DNA of 64,000 bases from Idiomarina ramblicola (lineage in GTDB: Bacteria; Pseudomonadota; Gammaproteobacteria; Enterobacterales; Alteromonadaceae). Shown here piece by piece: positions 1 through 6,956 of the stretch. The notes below the pieces were generated by a model, which saw only the letters and a list, made by a program, of their open reading frames with translations, was not told the origin of the DNA and did no database searches. A program made the translations under genes and the position numbers. The stretch's first letter is position 1, and the number at the start of each line of letters is the position of its first letter. Location of the stretch: positions 124,001 through 188,000 of the forward strand of contig NZ_PIQC01000007.1 of NCBI RefSeq assembly GCF_003987255.1, written 5' to 3'.

Positions 1-573
1 CTTGGTGCTACGCCTTTGCGGGCAAGTGTCAGACACCGTTGTGAGCAAAATAATATCGATGCGGTGATTATAGGAGGGGGCGATGACATTAGCCCTTCCC
101 AGTATAATCAGCCCCCCGAACCTGATGGCGAGTATGATCCTGATCGTGATGAACTGGAAGTCAGTTGGATACGCTGGGCTCTGGAGAATAAAAAACCATT
201 GCTAGGCATTTGTCGCGGGTCGCAATTAATTAACGTGGTACTGGGGGGCGCGCTTGACCAAAATATCCGAAAGCTACGACAGCTAACCTATAATCGACCG
301 GGGTTATTACCAACTAAGCAGGTGTTCATTGAGCCTGAAAGCCGGTTGGCGAGAATCTGTAAAAAGCAAAAACTCCGGGTTAACAGCTTGCATTCGCAAA
401 TTGTAAAACAAACCGGTGTCGGTATGCTTGCTGTGGGCTGGGACTTAGATGGTTTTTTGCAAGCCTCCGAAGGCCAGGACGAACAGACAATCATTGGCGT
501 ACAGTGGCATCCTGAATATTTATTTTACGTTCCCAGCCAAGTTCGAATTTTTCGTTGGCTTATAAAACAATAA
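1..573 (+). CDS. Class I glutamine amidotransferase-like gamma-glutamyl hydrolase (peptidase C26, PuuD-like), 5' partial
   Basis: The reading frame is open from base 1, so the N-terminus lies outside the window; the TTG at 16 is probably internal. The visible part carries the C26 hallmarks: a GGGDDISPSQY segment, the nucleophile elbow GICRGSQLINVVLGG with the catalytic Cys, and the C-terminal QWHPEY containing the His and Glu of the triad. Family members hydrolyse gamma-glutamyl bonds, for example gamma-glutamyl-GABA in putrescine breakdown, in the cytoplasm. No other putrescine genes are visible, so the substrate is open. The gene ends 118 bases before the chemoreceptor start. Confidence 0.8.
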   Translation, partial: LGATPLRASVRHRCEQNNIDAVIIGGGDDISPSQYNQPPEPDGEYDPDRDELEVSWIRWALENKKPLLGICRGSQLINVVLGGALDQNIRKLRQLTYNRPGLLPTKQVFIEPESRLARICKKQKLRVNSLHSQIVKQTGVGMLAVGWDLDGFLQASEGQDEQTIIGVQWHPEYLFYVPSQVRIFRWLIKQ

Positions 574-691
574 TTGAACATTTCGATTATACATGCCTCA
601 TTTCATCAGTTTTCCTGATCCATCCTAGGTTTTAATCTGTATAACCATTCAATTACTTAGAAAGATATTTAAATCACTTTTGGAGCACAAA

Positions 692-2323
692 ATGACGATA
701 GCAAATCGTTTGTATGCGGGGTTTGTCTTTATTCTCCTATTACTTGTTATAACCACCATCGTCGGTACATATCAGGTCAGCGAAATTGATAAAACGCTGG
801 TAAGAGTTAATGAGGTGGGTAGTGAAAAACAGCGGTTTGCTATTAACTTTCGGGGCAGTGTGCATGACCGCGCAATAGCTCTTCGTGATTTAGTCCTGGT
901 TGAAAATGCCGACCAACGCGCGCCATTACGTGACTTAATTGCTGACTTGAAATCGGATTACAGCAAAGCTGCCAGCGGTATGGCGGATATAATGTCTGAT
1001 AATAAATTGGTCAACAGTAAAGAGCGCGAGTTATTGAGTGAAATTAACAATATTCAGACTCAAGGTCTGGCGGCGGCTAAGGAAACAGAGCGTTTATTAA
1101 CGTCCAATCAACGCCAGCAGGCTCAAGAATACGTTCTGAGTGAAGTATCGCCACTTTACGCTGAATGGCTAAATCGCATTAATACCTTTATCGACTATCA
1201 GGAACAAAGTATTTCTGTTGGTACGGAAGACGTAATGAGTCGTAGTGAAAACTTTGCGACTTTGATGTGGTGGGTGACGGCGTTTGCCATTATTAGTGGC
1301 GGGTTAGTCGCCTGGCAGATTGTCGTGAAACTGACACATACTATCGGCGGCGAACCAGAAGAAGCTGCAGAAGTATTGCAACGTATTGCCGATGGTGATT
1401 TAACGGTGTCCACCCGAACACGTTACGAAGACAGCATGATGGCGGATGTTAACCGCATGGTTAACCAGTTAAGAGACATTCTGGGAGATGTTAATGGGTC
1501 AGCGGATACTATTTTGAAGTCATCGAATGAACTTGCCGAAACAGCGGGGAGTAACCAAAAGCTGGTGGTTCAGCAGCAGGAGCAAACGACTCAGGGCGCA
1601 ACCGCGATTCATCAAATGTCGCAAACGGTTCGTGAGGTTGCTCAGCACACTGAGCAAGCGGCGCAGCTGGCCGATGATACCGATAAAGAAACGTTAGCTG
1701 GCAGCCGTGAGGTAGAAGCGACGGTTCGTTCAATTGAAGAGTTAGCCAGCCAGGTTGAAGGTGCTGCTAAAGTCATTGGTGAACTGTCTGACAACACGGC
1801 AGAAATACACAAGGTGCTGGAGGTTATCGAAGGCATTGCTGATCAGACCAACCTATTAGCACTGAATGCCGCGATAGAAGCGGCACGAGCGGGCGAACAT
1901 GGCCGAGGCTTCTCTGTGGTTGCCGATGAAGTGCGAGCTCTGGCAAACCGGACGCAGGACTCTACCCGCAGTATTCAAAGCTTAATAGAAACGATGCGCG
2001 GCAGTGCGACAGATGCGGTTTCAGTCATGGAAAAAGGCCGGGAGAAAGCGGCGGAAAGCGTGACGCAAGCACGTTCAGCTGGTGAGTCCTTGCACGCGGT
2101 CAATAATTCTGTGGCAAAAATGAGTGACATGAATGCACAAATTGCTACTGCAGCAGAAGAGCAAACAGCGGTTGCTGAGGAAATTAATCAGAACTTTACC
2201 TCAATTACAGAAGCCGCGGAGCAAACAGCAGCAGGCTCAGAGCAAATTAGCGAAGCCAGCCGTGAGCTGAATGAGTTAGCAAAACGATTAAATAATGGTA
2301 TGAAGCGCTTTAAAATTGCTTAA
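692..2323 (+). CDS. Methyl-accepting chemotaxis protein
   Basis: A transmembrane chemoreceptor of 543 aa. The ATG at 692 was chosen because GGAG (682-685) sits six bases upstream; the in-frame TTG at 680 overlaps that site. Domains in order: TM1 (about residues 8-28), a mostly helical periplasmic four-helix-bundle-type sensor (about 30-185), TM2 (about 188-210), a HAMP linker, then a long coiled-coil signalling domain. The conserved hairpin tip reads IADQTNLLALNAAIEAARAG followed by GRGFSVVADEVRALANRT, which binds CheA and CheW. There is no C-terminal CheR-tethering pentapeptide (it ends MKRFKIA). The ligand cannot be told. It is a single gene with no che genes nearby. Confidence 0.93.
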   Translation: MTIANRLYAGFVFILLLLVITTIVGTYQVSEIDKTLVRVNEVGSEKQRFAINFRGSVHDRAIALRDLVLVENADQRAPLRDLIADLKSDYSKAASGMADIMSDNKLVNSKERELLSEINNIQTQGLAAAKETERLLTSNQRQQAQEYVLSEVSPLYAEWLNRINTFIDYQEQSISVGTEDVMSRSENFATLMWWVTAFAIISGGLVAWQIVVKLTHTIGGEPEEAAEVLQRIADGDLTVSTRTRYEDSMMADVNRMVNQLRDILGDVNGSADTILKSSNELAETAGSNQKLVVQQQEQTTQGATAIHQMSQTVREVAQHTEQAAQLADDTDKETLAGSREVEATVRSIEELASQVEGAAKVIGELSDNTAEIHKVLEVIEGIADQTNLLALNAAIEAARAGEHGRGFSVVADEVRALANRTQDSTRSIQSLIETMRGSATDAVSVMEKGREKAAESVTQARSAGESLHAVNNSVAKMSDMNAQIATAAEEQTAVAEEINQNFTSITEAAEQTAAGSEQISEASRELNELAKRLNNGMKRFKIA

Positions 2324-2328
2324 ACCCC

Positions 2329-2357
2329 TTGATTAGAACGGCCAAAACCCCTACCAT
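2329..2357 (+). promoter_or_regulatory. Candidate sigma-70 promoter of tRNA-Ser
   Basis: TTGATT (2329-2334) and TACCAT (2352-2357) are separated by 17 bases, placing the transcription start a few bases before the tRNA 5' end at 2370. The next bases are GC-rich (agcggcc), as in stringently controlled stable-RNA promoters. A perfect 9-bp inverted repeat, AGAACGGCC (2335-2343) and GGCCGTTCT (2361-2369), brackets the -10 region. Confidence 0.5.
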
Positions 2358-2369
2358 AGCGGCCGTTCT

Positions 2370-2457
2370 GGAGAGGTGGCCGAGTGGCTGAAGGCGCACG
2401 CCTGGAAAGTGTGTATACGGCAACGTATCGAGGGTTCGAATCCCTCTCTCTCCGCCA
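2370..2457 (+). tRNA. tRNA-Ser (anticodon GGA)
   Basis: This is an 88-nt class II tRNA with encoded CCA. The acceptor GGAGAGG (2370-2376) pairs with TCTCTCC (2447-2453), followed by discriminator G and CCA. The anticodon loop CTGGAAA is closed by CACGC/GTGTG and gives anticodon GGA, reading UCC and UCU. A long variable arm (TACG-gcaa-CGTA) is typical of tRNA-Ser, and the T-arm is GAGGG-TTCGAAT-CCCTC. A rho-independent terminator follows directly. Confidence 0.97.
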
Positions 2458-2519
2458 GATATAAAAAAACCGCCCTTGAGGCGGTTTTTTTGTGTCTGCA
2501 GAAAGTGAGGACTTGATGA
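2439..2519 (+). repeat. Direct repeat, copy 1: tRNA-Ser 3' end, terminator and trailing sequence
   Basis: These 81 bases, starting in the T-loop of tRNA-Ser and running through the terminator to ...gaggacttgatga, recur almost identically at 2612-2693. Differences are confined to the tRNA tail and the A-rich spacer; the last 50-odd bases are the same. The two copies flank a 92-base hairpin-rich element. Confidence 0.9.
2463..2491 (+). terminator. Rho-independent terminator after tRNA-Ser
   Basis: An ACCGCC/GGCGGT stem (2469-2474 with 2480-2485) closes a CTTGA loop. It is preceded by seven A and followed by seven T, so it may work in both directions. Confidence 0.9.
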
Positions 2520-2611
2520 TAACCCTACCGGTTCGACAAAACGGCAGGAAAGCCGTTTTGAACAGCGCTTCAGCGCAGCCCGAAGGGCGAGGGCCATGGA
2601 GGGCCCGAGTT
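2520..2611. repeat. Hairpin-rich intergenic element between the tRNA-tail repeats
   Basis: These 92 bases are non-coding and full of short palindromes. A 9-bp stem CAAAACGGC/GCCGTTTTG (2537-2545 with 2552-2560) is followed by GCGC-ttca-GCGC, GCCC-gaa-GGGC and GGGCC...GGCCC stems. It resembles dispersed REP-like intergenic repeats; whether it recurs elsewhere in the genome cannot be seen here. Confidence 0.55.
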
Positions 2612-2693
2612 AATCCCTCTCTCCCCGCCAGATACAAAAGAAACCGCCCTTGAGGCGGTTTTTTTGTGTCTGCAGAAAGTGAGGACTTGATGA
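2612..2693 (+). repeat. Direct repeat, copy 2: truncated tRNA-Ser tail, terminator and trailing sequence
   Basis: Second copy of the 2439-2519 segment. It retains only about the last 20 bases of the tRNA (aatccctctctccccgcca), with T-to-C changes in the acceptor strand, then the same terminator and trailing sequence. It is a tRNA fragment, not a gene. Confidence 0.9.
2641..2665 (+). terminator. Duplicated rho-independent terminator
   Basis: AACCGCC/GGCGGTT stem (2642-2648 with 2654-2660) with a CTTGA loop and a seven-T tail, a copy of the terminator at 2463. With the A-tract on its other side it could also stop leftward transcription, but it lies downstream of the minus-strand bfr operon, where it would serve as that operon's terminator. 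Confidence 0.8.
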
Positions 2694-2705
2694 GAGTCTA
2701 TCGTC

Positions 2706-3173
2706 TTACATCATACTTTGTAGGTAAAGATCCTCACCCAGGCGATCCATCAAGTTTAGTTGAATTTGTAACCAGTAAGCATGGTCTTCTTCGGTATCTC
2801 TTAAAATACCAACCAGCATTTCACGAGTGACGTAATCATCAACTTCTTCGCAATATTGGATAACTTCCCGCAACGTTTTTGCATTGTTGTGCTCCAGTTG
2901 CAGATCATTCTCCAGCATTTCCCTGACATCCGAACCAATGGTATGAGCCTCGCGGTTATCCATTTTCGGCTTACCTTCAAGAAATAGAATTCTACGAATG
3001 AGTAAGTCTGCATGACCCCGTTCATCGTCAATTTCATGATTAATACGCTCATAAAGCTTCATTAAGCCCATATCTTCGTATTGACGAGAATGTGATGTGT
3101 ACTGATCAATTGAAGTCAACTCAAAAGCCAGTAGACGGTTGAGCTGCTCAACAACGTTGTTATCTCTTTGCAT
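2706..3173 (-). CDS. bfr: Bacterioferritin, ferroxidase-type subunit lacking the haem Met
   Basis: A 155-aa ferritin-like four-helix subunit of the iron-storage shell. The di-iron ferroxidase ligands are present: E18, E51, H54, E94 and E128/H131 (the last pair is shifted by one residue relative to E. coli). The haem-ligand position 52 is Arg rather than Met, so this subunit should oxidise iron but not bind haem by itself. Its start overlaps the stop of the upstream bfr copy (TAATG), indicating translational coupling. The pair resembles the two-subunit bacterioferritins of Neisseria, in which the functions are split. It is the third gene of a bfd-bfr-bfr operon. Confidence 0.93.
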   Translation of the reverse strand: MQRDNNVVEQLNRLLAFELTSIDQYTSHSRQYEDMGLMKLYERINHEIDDERGHADLLIRRILFLEGKPKMDNREAHTIGSDVREMLENDLQLEHNNAKTLREVIQYCEEVDDYVTREMLVGILRDTEEDHAYWLQIQLNLMDRLGEDLYLQSMM

Positions 3174-3649
3174 TACTCAGCTCCTTGAATCTTTGTCTGC
3201 AAGTAAACTTCATTACCCAGGCGTGATATTAGGTCAATCTGGGTTTCAAGCCAGTCAAGGTGCTCTTCCTGAGAGTCGAGAATATCGCGTAACGCGTTGC
3301 GGCTGACGTAGTCCTGATGCTGCTCACATTCCTTAATGGCTTCGCGTATTGCCGTAACATCATTAAACTGAACTTTATGATCCAGTTCCAGCATTTCACG
3401 GGGGTCTTCACCAACGTATAATTTACCGAGTTCCTGTAAGTTGGGAATACCTTCTAAAAAGAGAATACGCTCGATAAGAACATCGGCGTGTTTCATTTCA
3501 TTGATTGAAGCTGTGTAGACGGGCTTGTTCAGACTTTCGAAGCCCCAGTTGCGATACATGCGGGCATGAAGAAAGTACTGATTTATGGCGGTAAGTTTCA
3601 GCGTTAATATTTTATTCAGTTGCTGGATGACCTTAGCATCACCTTTCAT
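3173..3649 (-). CDS. bfr: Bacterioferritin, haem-binding subunit with degenerate ferroxidase site
   Basis: A 158-aa bacterioferritin paralogue. Met52 (in NEMKHAD), which ligates haem across a subunit dimer, is present together with E51 and H54. The other ferroxidase ligands are changed: E18 to K, E94 to Q and E127 to Q. It therefore looks like a haem/electron-transfer partner for the next gene, which has the opposite pattern. A strong ribosome site (AAGGAG) precedes the start. Located between bfd and the second bfr copy, all minus strand. The functional split is inferred from residues, by analogy with heteropolymeric bacterioferritins. Confidence 0.93.
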   Translation of the reverse strand: MKGDAKVIQQLNKILTLKLTAINQYFLHARMYRNWGFESLNKPVYTASINEMKHADVLIERILFLEGIPNLQELGKLYVGEDPREMLELDHKVQFNDVTAIREAIKECEQHQDYVSRNALRDILDSQEEHLDWLETQIDLISRLGNEVYLQTKIQGAE

Positions 3650-3682
3650 AACCGTATTACTCCTTAATTCATTAGGTATGAA

Positions 3683-3907
3683 TTAAGTGTAGCATACGGA
3701 AACTGGAAGTTGAGTCCCTTTACCGGCCTGATTGGAACGTTGTTCGAGTGCTTCATGCAAAACGTCTTTGGCACAGCTTTTACAACAGCCGCACTGTGAT
3801 GCCACACCGTACTGTTGGCGCAAGTCTCGCATAGAGTTCACCTCACCAGAAACTACGGCCTGATGGATGACTTTATCGTTGACACCTTTACAAAGACACA
3901 CATACAT
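3683..3907 (-). CDS. bfd: Bacterioferritin-associated ferredoxin
   Basis: A 74-aa BFD-like [2Fe-2S] protein that docks on bacterioferritin and passes electrons to the haem so that stored ferric iron is released. The four cluster cysteines are visible as C4-x-C6 and C39-x2-C42; two extra Cys (41, 45) flank the second pair. The tail after about residue 56 is longer than usual. It leads the operon with two bfr genes, and its promoter region carries a Fur-like palindrome, as expected for a gene induced under iron starvation. Confidence 0.93.
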   Translation of the reverse strand: MYVCLCKGVNDKVIHQAVVSGEVNSMRDLRQQYGVASQCGCCKSCAKDVLHEALEQRSNQAGKGTQLPVSVCYT

Positions 3908-3946
3908 AAACTATCACCTCGGTTAATGATGATAGTCTATGTTAAA

Positions 3947-3961
3947 TGCGAACGATTTGCA
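3947..3961 (-). promoter_or_regulatory. Candidate Fur box upstream of bfd-bfr-bfr
   Basis: TGCGAAC-G-ATTTGCA is a 7-1-7 imperfect palindrome fitting the Fur pattern (tgAtAAT-n-ATTatCA). On the minus strand it overlaps a possible -35 (TTGCAA); TAGACT, 17 bases on, could be the -10. It lies about 40 bases from the bfd start. Confidence 0.5.
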
Positions 3962-3969
3962 ATAGTGTT

Positions 3970-4947
3970 TTATTGTGGTGCGATAAAGCCTGTTTTCAGT
4001 AAGTACAAGGTGTAAATCAGGTATAAGCAAATAAAGATAACACCATGTATGCGGTTGATTCGTCCCTGGCGTGCTTTGCGAATACCAAAGGCCATTAATA
4101 AAAGAGTCAGCACTGCCATGGCGACCCAGTCACGACTTAAGACCAGAGGCTCCAGCGAGACTGGCTCAATTGCACCCGCGATACCAACTACCGCTAGGGT
4201 ATTGAACATATTGGAACCAATAACGTTGCCGAGCGCCAAATCATGTTCGTTCTTACGGGTGGCTGCAATTGCCGATGCCAGTTCCGGTAGAGAGGTACCA
4301 ATAGCAACCACAGTTAAGCCAATCACCAGATCACTGACCCCCAGTGATACGGCAATGTTTACCGCCCCCCAGACTAAAGCGCGCGAACTTACAATAAGGA
4401 GTACGAGTCCCACAATAAGCCAAATGATAGCGGGCTTCATGGGCAAAGGGTGGGAGTCGATTTCTTCTGTGTACTCCGCTGCTAAGCTGTCATCGCTGCT
4501 TTTTGACCCTATCCATATGGACCAGCCCATATAGCCAAGGAATACAGCCAATAAAAGTACGGCTTCAAATCGCGTTATTTGATAATCGAGAAGGAAAACG
4601 GCGCTTAACAGGGTAATGCCTATTAAAACTGGCATTTCACGGCGAATGACCACAGATTTTACCGCGATAGGCGCAAGCAAGGCGGTTATGCCCAGAACCA
4701 GAGCAATGTTAGTGATGTTTGAGCCGTAGGCATTACCCAAAGCCAGCGCGGGGTTACCTTGCATAGAGGCTAAGGCAGACACCACCATCTCCGGTGCTGA
4801 CGTGCCAAAGCCAATAATGACCATACCGATAACCAAGGGTGCCATACCCAAGTGTCGTGCTACTGCTGCGGCCCCTTCAACAAAGCGGTCAGCACTCCAG
4901 ACTAAAACTGCTAACCCGAGCACAACCGCAACAATCGATAATGTCAT
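3970..4947 (-). CDS. yrbG: Calcium/sodium (cation) antiporter, YrbG family
   Basis: A 325-aa inner-membrane CaCA-family exchanger, the same length as E. coli YrbG. Two homologous halves each carry the alpha-repeat motif: GFGTSAPEMVVSALAS with GNAYGSNITNIALVLGI in the first half, and AIGTSLPELASAIAATRKN with GNVIGSNMFNTLAVVG in the second. About ten hydrophobic helices surround a loop rich in acidic residues at about 150-165. The usual inference is Ca2+ or Na+ extrusion driven by the opposing ion gradient; the physiological substrate of YrbG is not settled. It is probably monocistronic, upstream of the bfd promoter. Confidence 0.9.
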   Translation of the reverse strand: MTLSIVAVVLGLAVLVWSADRFVEGAAAVARHLGMAPLVIGMVIIGFGTSAPEMVVSALASMQGNPALALGNAYGSNITNIALVLGITALLAPIAVKSVVIRREMPVLIGITLLSAVFLLDYQITRFEAVLLLAVFLGYMGWSIWIGSKSSDDSLAAEYTEEIDSHPLPMKPAIIWLIVGLVLLIVSSRALVWGAVNIAVSLGVSDLVIGLTVVAIGTSLPELASAIAATRKNEHDLALGNVIGSNMFNTLAVVGIAGAIEPVSLEPLVLSRDWVAMAVLTLLLMAFGIRKARQGRINRIHGVIFICLYLIYTLYLLKTGFIAPQ

Positions 4948-4983
4948 AACACCCTGTTCCTGTTAAAAAGAAAGGGCGCTAGT

Positions 4984-6855
4984 TTAACGCAGAGTTTCCT
5001 TAATAGCATCAATACTTGTTGGGTCGTCAATGGTGGATGGAACGGCGACGTCATCACCTTGCAGAACTTGCCGAATAAGACGTCTCAATATTTTCCCCGA
5101 GCGAGTTTTAGGCAGCCTTGGAACAATATGTAAGGTCTTCAGGCAGGCGATTGCGCCAATTTCGGAGCGAATCGACTGAATCAGTTCTTGTTGTAACTGT
5201 TCATGCTCAATAGTGGAGGCGTTTTTAAGAATAACGAAACCTACTGGCAGTTCTCCTTTAAGTTCATCGGGCTGAGCAACCACCGCGCATTCTGCAACGT
5301 CTTTATGATTGGCCAGAATTTCTTCCATTTCGCCAGTGGATAAGCGGTGACCAGCAACATTAATAACATCGTCTGTACGACCCATAATAAAGACATAACC
5401 GTCATCATCAATATGACCGCCATCGCCACTGCAATAATAACCAGGGAAAGCATTTAAGTAACTACCATGCAGTCGCTCCTCATCACCCCAAATGGTGGTT
5501 AAACAGCCTGGGGGTAAAGGTAAGCGCACACAAATTGCTCCTTCTTCTTTACTGTTTAGACTTTTGCCCAGTGGGTCCAGCACGCTGATCTCATAACCCG
5601 GAACTGGGAAAGTTGAGGAACCGGGCTTCACTTTAACCGCGCTAACTCCCACAGGGTTTGCACACATCGGCCAGCCACTTTCTGTTTGCCACCAGTGATC
5701 GTAAACCGGCAAGTCGGTGAGCTCGGTGGTCCACTCGTACGTGGCTGGGTCTAAACGTTCGCCGGCCATATAAATGCGTTGCAGTGAACTCATATCGTAG
5801 CGGTTGAGATGTTCGCCTTCAGGATCTTCTTTTTTTATCGCACGGAACGCAGTGGGTGCGGAGAAAATGGCATTAACTTTATAATCCTGGACAATGCGCC
5901 AGAAGGCTCCGGCATCTGGCGTATTGACGGGCTTTCCTTCATAGAGAATACTGCTGCAACCAAAAATAAGAGGACCGTAAACAATATACGAATGGCCAAC
6001 TACCCAGCCAACATCTGATGCGGTGAAAAAAACCTCTCCCGGAGTTAACCCGTAAACGTAGTTCATCGAAAAGTTTAAGGCGACAGCGTACCCCCCATGA
6101 TCGCGTACGACGCCTTTTGGTTTACCGGTGGTACCTGAAGTATAAAGAATATAAAGGGGGTGAGTTGCCGGCAGGGGAAGCGCTTCTATTGGCTTGGCTT
6201 GACTTAATGCTTGTTCCCAGTCGGTATCCCGACCTTCGCGTATTTCCGCCTGACATTGTTCACGCTGGAATACTATAGTGCGGGGTTGGTGCTGTGCTTC
6301 TGCCAGCGCCTTATCGACAATCGGTTTATAAGGTAAAACTTTATCGCCCTCAATACCGCAGGAGGCCGTTACGATGAGCTTAGGTGCCGCATCGTCAATG
6401 CGAACGGCCAGCTCATGTGCTGCAAAGCCACCAAAGACAACCGAGTGAATCGCGCCAATTCGAGCACAAGCCAGCATAGCAATAGCTGCCTGTGGGATCA
6501 TGGGAAGGTAGATAATGACCCTGTCACCTTGCTCAACGCCTTGCTGTTTCAGCACATCGGCGAAGCATGCAACCTGGTGGTGTAATTCGTTAAAGGTGTA
6601 GCTTGCTTTACTTTGGGTAACCGGAGAGTCGTAGTAAAGAGCGACTTGCTCTCCACGGCCGGCGTTAATCTGAGCATCGAGTGCTAAGTAACTGACATTA
6701 ACTTCGCCGTCCGGGAACCAGTCTGCCATGCCATTTTTCCTGACATGCGCTGCGACCTTAGGGTGTTTGAACCAATCTAAACGACGCGCCTGCTCAAGCC
6801 AAAAACCTTCTGGATCTTGTTGAGCTTCTGAGTAGACTTTTTTGTAGGGTTGCAT
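4984..6855 (-). CDS. prpE: Propionate--CoA ligase / short-chain acyl-CoA synthetase
   Basis: A 623-aa AMP-forming acyl-CoA synthetase that activates propionate (and possibly acetate) through an acyl-adenylate. Visible motifs are the phosphate-binding loop YILYTSGTTGKPKGVV (about residue 235), the adenine-binding region YDHWWQTESGWP, the hinge region GRTDDVINVAGHRLSTGEME, and the catalytic Lys in LPKTRSGKILRR near the C-terminus. Overall it is closer to PrpE than to Acs (ARIGAIHSVVFGGFA; GGYAVAL after the P-loop). It stands alone, without prpBCD, so it may serve scavenging of propionate or propionyl-CoA balance during amino-acid catabolism. GAGG precedes the start. Confidence 0.88.
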   Translation of the reverse strand: MQPYKKVYSEAQQDPEGFWLEQARRLDWFKHPKVAAHVRKNGMADWFPDGEVNVSYLALDAQINAGRGEQVALYYDSPVTQSKASYTFNELHHQVACFADVLKQQGVEQGDRVIIYLPMIPQAAIAMLACARIGAIHSVVFGGFAAHELAVRIDDAAPKLIVTASCGIEGDKVLPYKPIVDKALAEAQHQPRTIVFQREQCQAEIREGRDTDWEQALSQAKPIEALPLPATHPLYILYTSGTTGKPKGVVRDHGGYAVALNFSMNYVYGLTPGEVFFTASDVGWVVGHSYIVYGPLIFGCSSILYEGKPVNTPDAGAFWRIVQDYKVNAIFSAPTAFRAIKKEDPEGEHLNRYDMSSLQRIYMAGERLDPATYEWTTELTDLPVYDHWWQTESGWPMCANPVGVSAVKVKPGSSTFPVPGYEISVLDPLGKSLNSKEEGAICVRLPLPPGCLTTIWGDEERLHGSYLNAFPGYYCSGDGGHIDDDGYVFIMGRTDDVINVAGHRLSTGEMEEILANHKDVAECAVVAQPDELKGELPVGFVILKNASTIEHEQLQQELIQSIRSEIGAIACLKTLHIVPRLPKTRSGKILRRLIRQVLQGDDVAVPSTIDDPTSIDAIKETLR

Positions 6856-6956
6856 AGCACTACCTCAAATCCTTTTATGCAGAGCCTTTTAGCATATTCT
6901 GTTGGCTTAAATTTCCTATTCGACTTAGGTCTAAATTTGCTGAACTCAAATGGGCG

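Noticed and set aside
2612..2630. A possible second tRNA-Ser
   Set aside because: Only the last 20 or so bases of the tRNA are present; there is no D-arm, anticodon arm or 5' acceptor strand.
2310..2637. Two overlapping minus-strand open frames (95 and 105 codons) across the tRNA-Ser region
   Set aside because: They are read through the antisense of tRNA-Ser, the terminators and the hairpin element; the peptide with RERDSNPRY is a well-known tRNA-Ser translation artefact.
4049..4534. 161-codon plus-strand frame antisense to yrbG
   Set aside because: Shadow frame; low-complexity Ser/Thr/Ile composition and no ribosome site.
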